This document shows positions 23,570-35,460 of a stretch of DNA of 64,000 nucleotides, one piece after another; the first letter of the stretch is position 1, and each line of letters starts with the position of its first letter. Origin of the DNA: Amorphophallus konjac (taxonomy: Eukaryota > Streptophyta > Magnoliopsida > Alismatales > Araceae); assembly GCA_022559845.1 (NCBI GenBank), contig CM040123.1, positions 319,219,933-319,283,932 of the forward strand, read 5' to 3'. Under the pieces are notes generated by a model, which ran no database searches, was not told where the DNA came from, and was given only the letters and a program-made list of their open reading frames with translations. The position numbers and the translations under genes were made by a program.

Positions 23570-25310
23570 GCATAAATTCAAATCAGATATAATATCAAAT
23601 CGATAATTTTAATACTCAACTCAAACCGAGTATCCAATTTGGATTCTGTCAACTCTCACAAGTCACTTTTACCTCCCAGGTCGTGTTGGAACGATCGGCA
23701 CGCCGATCATATTGGTATTTTAAATTTTAGACCCCAGAACTCTCCATCTTTAATTTTAAACTAAGTACATTTAGAAAATACACTTTTGAGCACCGGGTCC
23801 AAACCGGATATCCGATTTGATTTCGCCAGTTCTCACAAGTCACTTTTACATCTCAGGTCGTGTTGGAATGATCGACATGTCGATCAAGCTGGTAATTTAG
23901 ATTTTAAACACCCCAACCCCTAGTTATCTGTATTTTAAATTAATTGCATTTAGAGAATGCACTTTTGAGTGCCGGGCTCAAATCGGGTATCCGATTTGAA
24001 ATTCGTCAATTCTCAGAAGTCACTTTTATCTTCCAAGTCGTGTTAGAACGACCGGCACGTCGATTAGGCCGGTATGTTAGATTTTAGACCACCGAACCCG
24101 ACTTCTTTAATTTTAAAGTAAGTGCATTTAGAAAATATACTTTTGAGCGCCGGGCCCAAACCGAGTACCTGATTTAGATTCTGCCAGTTCTCACAAGTCA
24201 CTTTTACCTCCCAGGTCATGTTGGAACGATCGACACGCCGATTAGGCCAATATTTTACATTTTAGACCCTCAAATCCCTAGTTATGCATTGTTTTAAACA
24301 AAAAGTTAGCTCCCAAAACTAACCCAGTTCTAAATTGAGTAATTTGAGCGTCGGGCTCAAACTGGATATCCGATTTGGATTCCGTCAACTCTCCTAAGTC
24401 ACTCTCACCACCCAGATCCCGTTGGAATGATCGACGAGCTGATCAGGCCAATATTTGGCATTTTGGACCCCCAAACCCTTAGTTATCTGAACTGTTTTAA
24501 ACAAAGTTAGCTTTGAAAATTAACTTAGTTTTGAATCGAGTAATTTGAGCGCCGGGCTCAAACCGGATATCCGATTTGGATTCCGTCAGCTCTCCCAAGT
24601 CGCTCTCACCACCCATATTCCGTTGGAATGATTGGCGAGCCGATCAGACCAATATTTGACATTTTGGACCCCCAAACCCCTAGTTATCTGAACTGTTTTA
24701 AACAAAGTTAGCTTTGAAAACTAACATAGTTCTGAATTGAGTAATTTGAGCGTCAGACTCAAACTGGGTATCCGATTTTGATTTCGTCAGCTCTCCCAAG
24801 TCACTCTCACCACCCAGATCCCGTTGGAATGATCGGCAAGCCGATCATTGGCATTTTGGACCCCCAAATGCCCTAATTATCTGAACTGTTTTAAACAAAC
24901 TTAGCTTTGAAAATTAACATACATCTGAATTGAGTAATTTGAGCGTCAGGCTCAAACCGGATATCCGATTTAGATTTCGTCAGCTCTCCCAAGTCACTCT
25001 CACCACCCAAGATTCCGTTGGATTGATCGACAAGTCGATCAAGTCAGTGTTTGACATTTTGAACCCCCAAATGCCTAGTTATGTAAACTATTTTAAACAA
25101 AGTTAGCTTTGAAAACTAACTTTGTTCTGAATTGAGTAATTTGAGTGTCGAATCCAAATCGGGTATCCGATTTGGATTCTGTCAACTCTCCCAAGTCACT
25201 TTCATCACCCAAGTCACATTACAATTAGCTAATTAGCCGATCAGGCCAGTATTTTACATTTTGGAACCCCGAATCCCTAGTTATGTGAATAGGTTCTTGT
25301 TACTTTGAAT
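23570..25310. repeat. Nine-unit tandem array (178/201 bp) inside a CACTA gene intron
   Basis: The anchor GGATATCCGATTT and its variants recur with TATCC at 23631, 23809, 23988, 24166 (TACCT), 24367, 24568, 24769, 24962 and 25164. Spacings are 178, 179, 178, 201, 201, 201, 193 and 202 bp. Every unit also carries CAAGTCACT-type DNA and an inverted repeat of the GATCGGC...GCCGATC kind. The longer units differ by an extra segment near GTTTTAAACAAAGTTAGCTTTGAAAA. The array is in the last intron of the accessory gene. Confidence 0.85.
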
Positions 25311-25548
25311 ATAAATTTATGTATATTAAGTGATTTTAGAATTGAGTAATTTTGTCAAAATAAAAATATAATAAACACTCACCTAAGGGGGCTGTGCCGT
25401 GGTCGTGGATCCATGAGAGAGAATATTCACCTGGGAGAGGAGGACAGTGAGTGCCTGCAACATGTGTGCCTCCTGGCTAGACATCTCCGCCCTCATCTGT
25501 CGCTGCAAATCAGAGATCTCCGATCGGACAATGTCTCTAACGTCGCTA

Positions 25549-27601
25549 TGTTGGCCCAGTTAAGAGGCAATTGAGAGGGGGGTGAATTGATTGCCCACCC
25601 TTTACTACAAATTTTAACACAATCCAGACAAACCACAGATATAAATGAAAAACCTAAGATAGAGACTTGATTGGAATGAATGAAAGTAAATCAAGCAAGC
25701 TCTCACAACTTCCCAGTGCAGAGATATACTTCCTCAGACAACGAAATATGAACGGACAGTTGAGTAAACTCACGTCTCACCGTCTCACACTCGTATAGTG
25801 AACGGAATAATGAAAATCAACAACCAGCAGATAAGCAAATCACGGCACAGTATTTTTAGGTGGTTCAGACGCACCAAGTGCCGTCCTACGTCTACCCCTC
25901 TCACCTCGAGAGGATTTCATTATAAACGCTGCTCGACGGCAGCAACCACACACACACACGGGCTCGACGGCCCACACACGTGGGTTCTCGCACGACGACG
26001 AGACAACCCACACACACTCGGAGCAAGCTCTGAAAACGTCTAGATAAGAAAAATAGAGTGGAGAAAAACAAGCCCAGTTATGAGATTATCAATCTAAGCA
26101 CAAAATACCTAAGAGAATGATAAACAAGCTGATCTATCCCTCAAATCCTTAAACAAGCTAGGAGAATAGAGAAGGTAGCACTTAGAACAAATGAACTGAA
26201 GGTTGGATGAAGCCGGTGTAGAAGATATAGTCACCCGAGGCTCCGGATGAAGAGGATGCAGACCGCGACCCCCAAATCTCGGCTCGGGCTCGATGGAAGA
26301 CGATCCTGGCACAACTCTCCTTCACCTCCAACAGATGGAGCACCTTCTTCTCCTGCAAGGCAAAGAGTTCCACGTTAGAAGCTCAAAGGGATATTCGATC
26401 GAATGAGGGGGGGCGGCGATATATACCAATGGGCTTGAAGCCCCAAATGACTTAATAGCCCTTTTTGGACCCCCTTCATATCACATACTAGGTGTTAAGG
26501 ATGCCCTAAGGCCATTAGGGTCAAAAGCCATGGTAAATGGATCCATGTAATGAGGGTTCGAAACAGATCCGGAAAATCACGTTCGAACATTCAGAAAAAG
26601 TGTCGACTCATGGAGTCGACTCTTTTTCTTGGATGTTCTGCCAGAACATGTATAAACACAAAACCGAAACACGAGTGTCGACACATGGGGTCGGCACTTC
26701 TTACGACATGTTCTGGCCTGTGAAAGGAACATAACATTCGCGATGAAAAGTGTTGACTTACGAGGTCGACACTTTTTCACGAACATTCTATTTTCACAGA
26801 AATGAACATACTTACCTAAAAGTGTCTACCTTCAGGGTCGACACTTTTTCCCGTGAGTTCTGCCTTAGCAAAATAGCAGAACCCTGGTGAAAGTGTCAAC
26901 CCCGTAGGTCGACACTTTCTGCCAGCGTCCTATCTTTCAACGCAAGGCAGAAACTCCACAAATAAGTGTCGACCCCTGAGGTTGACACTTTTACTGACAA
27001 CATAAAAATATTAGTAAAGGCCATTGAAAACTCCACAAATCAGATACACATATCAATGTTGATCAATGGAGTTTATACCACCCAGATATATATGGATAAG
27101 CATGCATTTTACCTGGATCAGTCCATTCACACTAAGATCCATTTGGACATCTATTCATACCTTGGCCTTGAGTGAATGAGTGAAAAACTTCACAATTAAC
27201 CTGCATTCAATTTGCCAGTCAACTCATCATCTCAATATATCAACTGAAACTTTCTCAATCATCACATAGTAAATTCCACATTCAAAGCATCCATTCATTT
27301 TGTGACTCACCAAATGACCTTTTCGTTCACTACTTCATTCAACATATAAGTACAACTTCATTCATCTTAGTCATGATTGAATATTTCTCATGTTATGCCC
27401 AATCATACATTTAGAATATTAAATTCAACATGGTGTTTTAGATCAACTCCATATCCCATCATTCAGCAGACAATTTGATCAATCAAGCAAGTTTTCATTC
27501 AAGGCAATCATTCATCAAACCTGTATTCATGCAAATTCATTGAATCTGAAATCATAACATGTTTAATTAAGATCTTCATCAAAACAGACTGGGGCACAAC
27601 A
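25549..27601 (-). repeat. 3' LTR of element D
   Basis: On the plus strand it runs from TGTTGGCCCAG to GGGCACAACA. It contains six hairpin-forming inverted repeats (26594-26993). Confidence 0.9.
26594..26993. repeat. Six GTGTCGAC-n8-GTCGACAC inverted repeats in the LTR of D
   Basis: Stems such as AAAAGTGTCGAC / GTCGACACTTTT flank 7-9-base loops that differ from copy to copy. The copies lie at about 26594, 26671, 26744, 26818, 26890 and 26964, spaced 72-77 bp. The other LTR carries the same six at about 38214, 38288, 38364, 38437, 38507 and 38580. Confidence 0.82.
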
Positions 27602-28732
27602 ATCTCCTCCTTTTTGACGAAGATAAAACTAATGAGAACTAACAGAGATTTGTATTCACAGTTCAGCACTTTTGATGTCACCACAAATGTTTGCATTAAA
27701 AATAGCATGTAAAAAAAACATTCAATGACACATGCATTCAAAGTAAGCATCACATGCATTCAAAGTAAGCATTCAAACATTATTTCTTATTTCTCCCCCT
27801 TTTTGTCAGAGTCAAATAGGGAATTATTAAAACTGTAAAAGGATGAAGATTAAGCCTCAATATGCACAGTTAACTCAATGAGATGCATATGAAACGCATA
27901 AAATGAGCAGTTATGCACATATGCAATCATCATTGTATAATGTTGCAAGCAAGTTCTTTATGAACAGGATAGGAAAAATGCGATAGACCGAGAGCATGAA
28001 TTTCATGTGCAATAGTAAAAGGGTAGTGCTTACAAGAAGTGGTACTGCAAGACTCATGAAATATGACTGATTCAAGGTGTACATCCATACAATCACTCCC
28101 TAGGTAAATATGTGAAGTATGAGCAATGAAATATAGATAGCATGGATTTTCAGATTTTCTAAAGAACACAAGTAGGAACTTTTCTTCCCTAAAATTTCAT
28201 ACAACGTGCTCAACTTTTGGTTGCTTCGCACAACCCCAACTTTATTTTCATTTTTAAATGACAAGTTGACTAGCCTTTTGACATGAGTCATGCCCTTTGT
28301 TTCATGGGCACTTTCCGGTTACTCGGCATCGTCACTTATGATTAGGACACTTTTCAATGTGACTTTCCTCCTTTATCTCAGGGGGGATTCCCGATTTACT
28401 TGATGTCAAATCAAACTTATTGACTATTTGTGACAGGGCTGACAGCTTTTTCCTCACAAGTCACGTGATGTCCATGTAGGGATTCCAAAGTCCTAAAATG
28501 TGTTAAGTGGAATAAGTGAAATCCTTATTAGTTAGCTTCATTAACTCACATGTGCAAATTGTGTGAGAGATTGCGTAGAATGTGAGAGATTAATTAGCCT
28601 GTTCATGGTGATGTCTCCCCCTAAGTGTATGCACCGTTATAGCAAAAACCTCCCCCTTAATATGTGCCATGTTAAAATATGTCCTAGTCAATGCATTTTA
28701 TTTAGCAAGGGCGTAAGGTCATAAAAAATATA
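27602..28732 (-). other. Purine tracts and 3' non-coding region of D, distal part
   Basis: On the minus strand the LTR is preceded by AAAAAGGAGGAGATTG (27602-27617), the likely plus-strand primer. Further purine tracts lie at about 27787-27801 (AAAAAGGGGGAGAAA), 28615-28625 and 28648-28660. Otherwise this is A/T-rich DNA without a gene. The region continues at 31699-32110 beyond solo LTR H. Confidence 0.75.
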
Positions 28733-29022
28733 TGTAATGACCCGGATCTTTGTTGGATCCTTATTGGGTCTTTCGGATCCTTTTCGGTGAGTTTCGGTTC
28801 GCTTTGGTGGTTTCTGAGTTGAGTTTACGATCTGTGTGAGTTTTTCTCTCGTACTAGTTACGGAACCCTACGGTGAGTTTATTTGTCAGTTCATCGACTC
28901 GTGGATGCTACAACGACAACGTACTCTCCGAGCCGGTCGTTTTGGCTATTTTTGCGTATTTTTCGGAGATAGGGCCAAAAATCAGATTTTTCAGAAATTA
29001 GGAAAATTTCCTAATTTATTTC

Positions 29023-29029
29023 TATAAAT
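29023..29029 (+). promoter_or_regulatory. TATA box of solo LTR H
   Basis: TATAAAT in TTTCTATAAATTCAATTCC is followed by a pyrimidine-rich start region (CACTATCTCTCCTGCTC, then TCTCACTCTGTTCTCTCCCG), a typical plant core promoter arrangement about 290 bp into the LTR. Confidence 0.55.
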
Positions 29030-29734
29030 TCAATTCCACTATCTCTCCTGCTCATTTTCAACTTCACGCTATCTCACTCTGTTCTCTCCCGTCTCTGGTC
29101 CGTTCGGCGCGGGTCGCGCACCGTTGCGGAGCTGGCTGAGGCGTGGACGTGCTCGAGTGATCGGTTCGCGGGAAGGAGCAGCGGATGGAGCGTGGCGGGC
29201 GCGATCCCTCGGTGGATTCCGAGAGGGCGTCGTTCGTGATTCGGTGGTTTTCGATATGGTTTAGTCGCTTCGACGCTCGGTTTCTTCGGTGGAGGTAGAG
29301 AGATGGACCACCACTTCGTTCTGCACGTTTTCCCTGCTTCCGTGCATAGTTTGGTGCTCGATCGGGGGAGATCAGGCCGGTTTAGTGAAAACCGTAGTTT
29401 TTGGAGTTTTCAGGATTCGCCGGAAAACGGCAACCATTCTTGGTCTAGTTAGTATCAAAATGACCGCTGGGATGTCTGGATCCCATCCACGTTATATTTG
29501 TGTCGATCGGTGGTCATTCAAGGCCGGTAGGAGTCCGGGAACCTCGGTGACTCGTTTAGGGTCGATTTATCTAAATCGCCCCGATCTCTTGTTTTAGGGC
29601 TTGCATGTGGGCTTTTGAGCCTCCTAGAGTTGTTTTTCATCTTCTAGATTTGTTTCCCCTGCGCTTCGGCGTGAATGGGGCGTGGAACGGCCCGATTTGG
29701 CGTTTCCACTATTTTCCCGCCGTGACCGGTGTAG

Positions 29735-30305
29735 CGGTCGTTTCAGAGACCGTCACATGTCCCTGACGGCCCAACGACAGACCGTCACAGCGTCTGGGCG
29801 TTTTTAGTTCTTCGTGGTTTTGGGAGTGTGACGGCCCAGGGGAGGCGCGTCACAGCTCTCTGACGCGTCCGGCCTGATGCGTCACGCCTATTTTATCTTC
29901 TTGTGTTTTGGTTCGGTCGGTTCCCCTGACGCGCCCGCCCTGGTGCATCAGGTTTGTGTAACGCGCCTGCCCCAAGCCGTTACACTCTATTTTAGCTGGG
30001 TTGAGTGGCTGTGCCGATTGTCTCTAACGGCCCTGCCCCCATGCGTCACAGTGTCGTAACGCGTCCGCCGTGGACCGTTACGTGCTGTTTGTCCGAGTTT
30101 CAGTTTTGGGTCGGTTGGCGTAACGCGCCTGTCCTCATGCGTTAGGTGGGCGTAAAGCGTCTGCGCTCGTGCGTTAGGCCGTTGTAACGCGCCTGCCCTG
30201 GTGCGTTACGTGGCTCGCGTTGTGTTTTCATGCCTGTTGGCTCTGACGCGCCTGCCCTGGTGCGTCAGGCCCGTGTAACGCGCCTGTGCTAGGCCGTTAC
30301 ACTCC
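29735..30305. repeat. Array of imperfect stem-loops in LTR H
   Basis: About eleven units of ~27 bp take the form GTAACGCG-CCTGCCCTGGT-GCGTTAC, or GACGCG...GCGTC, separated by unrelated spacers of 10-40 bp. Stems alternate between TAACGCG and TGACGCG types while both arms still pair. The position in the LTR parallels the palindrome array of C. Confidence 0.78.
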
Positions 30306-32110
30306 TGTTGTGGCCGTGATGGCCGTTGGGCTTTTCGGTGTGCGGCCGTGTGTTGTGGGTTCGTTCTAGGTAATGTTAGGGGCTGTTTTGGGGTAGGTCT
30401 GTGTGTGCGTGTCTGTCTATGTTAGGGTGATGTCTGTTGCTCCCGTGGTCTGGCCGCTTTCCCCGTGGATGTCGGTTGATGTTCCTATGAAGGCTAAGAC
30501 TACGTTTCCGAGTCTGTCGGCAGTTTCTTGTGCTGCCTTTGGTGTTTGAGGTGCGGGTGACAGTGCATGTTCGACTGTCTGTACTTCAGCGCCGCGTTTC
30601 GAGCTTCCCTTCCTCGTCGCCCTAGACGTCCAACAGTCGAGGGGTGACCCCTATATACGGTTTTGTAAGCTAGTTTCCGTCGGCTCCTGCGGTTACCGTA
30701 GCGTCCTACGGGGGGAGAAAACTAGCTAGAGGCCTGGCTCTAGGCAGGAGCCAGTGTGTGCACACGTGGTCAGGGGCTGAGGACTGACGCCGACGGGCAT
30801 GACCCTGACTAGTACTTGCACTTGTGTTTCCGCATGGGTCTGCGACTCGGCCGGGTTCGCGTAGGCCGCGACCGGTGGGTAGTAGAGACACTTGTGGGGT
30901 TTGTCGTGACCTGTCAGGGTTGGCCTTTTCGTGGCTACACTCGAGGTATGTATCCTGTCCTGTGCACGACACTCCGGTCGTGTTGCCTGTGCCTGTCTAG
31001 GTCTTTTCTAGGCCTTCTTTTGCATGCCTGTTGTAGGTGTAGGTTGGGGTGTTTTGTTTGGCTTTTTCCCTTTGCCTTACTTCTCCCTACTCCTCTTTCC
31101 CTTTCTAGGCTTGCTTGTCTGTTCGGGTTATTCCCCTCGTCCGTACCTGTCCCCTACTCCTGCTTCCCTTTCTTTTACAGCTTTCTAGTGCTGTTCCTCA
31201 CTGCTGTTCCTGTTGTTCCGTATTACTGCGTGTTTTTCAGTGGGGATCCGCGTGACCCCTACTGAGCCAGTGACACGAGGCTCACCCCTGCTTTTCAAGT
31301 GGGGTGATGTGTTCGTTCTTCTTCCGCGGGTCCTGGAGTTCGAGTCGTAGCTGCCAGCTGGTACCTCGGTCGGGCTTCCCCTGACTTTCCGGTACGTCTT
31401 TCTTTTCTGTCGACTGTACTTGGTAGACTTGCTGTCTTTCCTTTGGACTTGACTCTGGGTATATAATTGTTTAAAATCTGTTAATTAAAATGTAATTTTA
31501 TTTCTGCTACTTTAACAACCCGATCTAATGAAATTTAATTGCTTGCTGCTATATCTGTCAGTTCAATGTACTACACGACAATCCTTTTTCCCTTCGGAGC
31601 TTTACCGCTCTTGGGAGGCCTCGCGGGTTCCATGTGGTATCAGGTGTATTCGGTAGCCTTACCGGGTATATCTGGTATCCGAAATCTAGGTCGTCACAGT
31701 ATCAACTGAAAGGTGTGTAGTTTATATACACTCAAGCATTTCAAAATGATGTTTTCAAGTAATTTGATTACCGATACGTGGCGGAGAACATAGGTCCAAA
31801 GGCCACACTCACGCATAATGAAAGCTTCCAAGTGGACTTAATCCACCTTTTCACTTACACCATTTGATATACCGGTGAATCATGACATTCATGCACACAT
31901 AGATGAAGTATATGAATTTATGTACATGCGGATACAAAAGGATGAAAGCATGTATAAGAACCAAAGTTGTTATTCACTGTGATATGCACAAAAGACAAAG
32001 TTTGAAGAGTAAAGACAATGAAAACTTTTATGTGCAAAGCAAAAGGCAATATGAACAGTTTCTTTATGAAAAAGATGAAAAGAGTGTATGTACAATTCAT
32101 CTCAAAATAT

Positions 32111-35100
32111 CTAAGTGTCTAATCTGCACACTCTTAATTCTCTTCTTAAAAAGCAAAATTGTTCAGAATTCAAGGGTTTTGTAAATATATCAGCAAGTTG
32201 GTGTTTTGTATCAACAAAAATAAGTTCAAAATCACCTTTATTGATATGATCTCGTATAAAGTGGTGTCTAACCACTATGTGCTTAGTGCGGGAATGTTGG
32301 ATAGGATTTTTGGATAATTTTATTGCAGAAGTGTTGTCACACATTATGGGAGTTTTTCTCAAACAAAAACCGAAATCAAGCAACTGATGTTGGATCCAAA
32401 GCACTTGAGCCGCACAACTACCAGCAGCCACATATTCGGCTTCGGCAGTTGATAAAGCCACACAATGCTATTTCTTTGAGGCCCATGAAACTATGCAGCC
32501 CCTAAGAAACTTACAGTGACCGCTTGTGCTTTTTCGATCCATTTTACAACCAGCATAATCAGAGTCAGTGAAAGCATGTAAATCAAATGAGTTATTTCTT
32601 GGATACCACAAACCAAGGTCAAGAGTTCCATTCAAATACCTGAAGATCCTTTTCACGGCCGCTAAATAGGAGTCCCTGGGACAAGATTGGTATCTTGCAC
32701 AGAGACAAACACTAAAGTGTATATCAGGCCTACTAGCAGTCAAATAAAGCAAGGATCCTATCATACCCCTAAAGAGTTTTTGATCAATTTTGTTACCTTT
32801 TTCTTCTTCCATTTTCTGTGAGGTGGACATCAGTGTAGCAAAGGGCTTGGCAGTCTCGAGTCGAAATTTCTTGACAATTTCTTGTGTGTACTTCTTCTGG
32901 TTGATAAAGATGCCGTCGTCCATTTGTTTTATTTGTAATCCCAAGAAGAAGTTGAGCTCTCCCATTAAGCTCATCTCGAACTCCCCCTGCATAAGTTGGG
33001 CAAATTCATCATTCATTTTTGAATTTGAGGCTCCAAAAATTATATCATCTACATAAACTTGAACAATTAATGAATGATTATCACAAGTTTTTGTAAACAA
33101 TGTTTGATCTATGTTACCTCGTTTGAAGCCATTTTCTATAAGAAATGAACTTAATCTATCATACCATGCCCGGGGAGCATGTTTCAAACCGTATAGTGCC
33201 TTGTCCAATTTGAATACGTGATCCGGAAATCTTTCATCTTCAAAGCCCGGTGGTTGCTCCACGTACACTTCTTCCTTGATCACTCCATTGAGGAAGACAC
33301 TCTTCACATCCATTTGAAACAGTTTAATATTCCTGTGACAAGCATAAGTAAGTAAAATTTTAACTGCTTCTAATCTAGTCACAAGTGCAAATGATTCATC
33401 AAAATCAATGCCAAAGTCTTGAGAGTAGCCCTTGGCTACTAATCTTGCCTTATTCCTCACAACCACCCCATCTTCACTAAGTTTGTTTCGGAAAACCCAC
33501 TTAGTTCCAATGATAGGATGGTCATCAGGCCGGGACACGAGGAACCACACCCGATTCCTTTGGAATTGGTGTAGCTCTTCTTGCATGGCGAAAACCGAAG
33601 AATTATCATTCAAAGCATCATCTAATGATTTAGGCTCAATGCTAGAAAGTAAAGTTAGATTATCGTGAATTTCTACTTCCCTCATTGAAGCCCGAGTTCG
33701 AATTCCTTCATCCACACCGTCGATCACGTTCTCCAATGGATGGTCCCTGTGCGTGGTCCATTGGTGTGGAAGGTTCAGATGTTGCTCTTGTTCCGCTTCT
33801 TCTTCTTCTTGTTCTCTTTCTTCTTCTTGATTCGCTGCCTCACCTTATTTGCTCGACTCTCCCTTTTCAATTTAACCCTCACTTGTAATAAGAAAATGAT
33901 CATCATTTGATTTCCTCATTATGAATTCATCAACAACTACACGTGGACTTTCCTCGACAACAAGTGTTTTAGTGTTATACACACGGTAAGCTCTAGATGT
34001 TAGAGAATACCCAAGGAAGATCCCTTTATCACTTTTTGCTTCAAATTTTTCTAGATTATCTTTTCCATTGTTCAAAATATAACAAATTGAACCAAATGGC
34101 TTGAAATGAGATATGTTGGATTTCTTACCTTTGTAAAGCTCGTATGAAGTTTTCTTAAGAATTGGTCTTACCATTGCTCTATTTGTGATGTAGCAAGCGG
34201 TGTTCACCGCCTCTGCCCATAAGTACCGTGGAAGACCATTCTCGGCAAGCATGGTACGCGCCATCTCCACGAGCGTCCTGTTTTTACTTTCGACCACGTA
34301 GTTTTGTTGAGGGGTTCTTGGTGAAGAGAACTGATGTTTGTACCCCTGCTTCCTGCAAAAAGCATCAAACTCATGATTTTCAAATTCCTTTCCATGGTCA
34401 CTTTGAATTTTCTGAATTGTATATCCTTTTTCATTCTGAACTTTTGTGCAAAAATCAATAAACTCATTGCAAGCATCACTTTTGTTAGCAAGATATAAAA
34501 CCCATGCATATCGCGAGAAATCATCGACAATCACAAAGCCATAAAGCTTCCCCCCAAGACTGCGAGTCCTGGTGGGACCAAATAAGTCTAGATGCAACAA
34601 TTGAAGGGATTTTTCTGTTGAAACAATGTTTTTACATTTAAAGGATGTGGTGGTTTGTTTTCCTTTATTACATGCTTCACAAATCTTTGAAGTTTCAAAA
34701 TTCAGTTTAGGAAGACCTCTGACTAAATCATGACGGTTCAACTTCCTAATAACATTAAAACCGGCATGCCCAAGACGGCGATGCCACAACCAAACATCTT
34801 CACTTTTGTTAGCAACTAAACACAGTTTCTTTGGTGCAAGTTCATCAAAGTCTACTTGATAAGTGTTGTTACATCTCACACCTATGAACTTAATTTTCTA
34901 TGTGATAGTATCAATGATTGTGCAGTGTGAAGATTCAAAAATCACTTTGTGACCCTTGTCATAGAGTTGACAGTTGACTTATACTAAGCAAATTATGATG
35001 AAGACCTCTAACTAGTGAAACATTTTCAATGCAGTGGTTAGGGTCCTTACCAATTCTCTCAATTCCTATGATCTTACCCTTGTCCTGTCCTCCAAAGATT

Positions 35101-35460
35101 ACCGTTCCGCTGTTCTTTTCAGCAAGATCTGCAAAGAGGTGTTTATTTCCAGTCATGTGCCTGGAGCATCCGTTGTCCAGGTACCATTTATTGTCTCTTG
35201 CCTTCATGCAGACCTGCACCAATTACCAAACATGCTCATTTTGATTTGGGTACCCAAGCAAGCTTGGGTCCCTTCATGTTAGCATTCCCAAGTGACTCAT
35301 AATATTTACTGAAAAACAATTCATCATCATATTGCATGAGTTGGCATATGTACATGTCATGCCTTATTTTCCCACAATAAAAATACGTGGGTCTTCTCCT
35401 ACTAAAATTTCTTCTTTCATTTACATTTCTGAAGATTGAGGGGAATTTGAAATTAATAGT
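32111..35460 (-). pseudogene. pol remnant of element D
   Basis: Read leftward: a second knuckle-like motif (YFYCGKIRHDMYIC, ~35370), the protease with WYLDNGCSRHMTG (~35150-35190), pre-integrase WLWHRRLGH...CEACNKGKQ, and the integrase core LHLDLFGP, QSDHGKEF and NYVVESKNR. Then come an acidic linker, RT ([29 protein letters not shown]) and RNase H ending in SRTKHIVVRHHFIRD and DIFTKPL. Defects: the protease Asp-Ser-Gly is Asp-Asn-Gly (codon 35172-35174); a 7-bp tandem duplication AGTTGAC (34965-34978) shifts the frame; TAG 34898-34900, TAA 33872-33874, TAA 33845-33847 and TAG 32468-32470 interrupt it. The last stop replaces the glutamine codon after SWASKK, exactly as in element A. Confidence 0.88.

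Larger units (their letters stand above)
28733..31698 (+). mobile_element. Element H: solo chromovirus-type LTR
   Basis: It starts TGTAATGACCCGG and ends GGTCGTCACA; the ends are near-perfect inverted repeats and match LTR C. No primer site or coding sequence follows, so it is a solo LTR of about 2,966 bp formed by LTR recombination. The flanks ATATA (28728-28732) and GTATC (31699-31703) match at only three of five bases, so the target duplication is weak. A block at about 30630-30820 is conserved with 12394-12605 of C. Frames inside, such as 30816-31265, show no known domain. Confidence 0.75.

Noticed and set aside
30816..31265. Frame of 149 codons in solo LTR H
   Set aside because: Cys/Leu-rich translation of LTR sequence, without domain and absent from the homologous LTR C.
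28728..31703. Perfect target duplication around solo LTR H
   Set aside because: ATATA and GTATC share only three bases, so I do not claim it.
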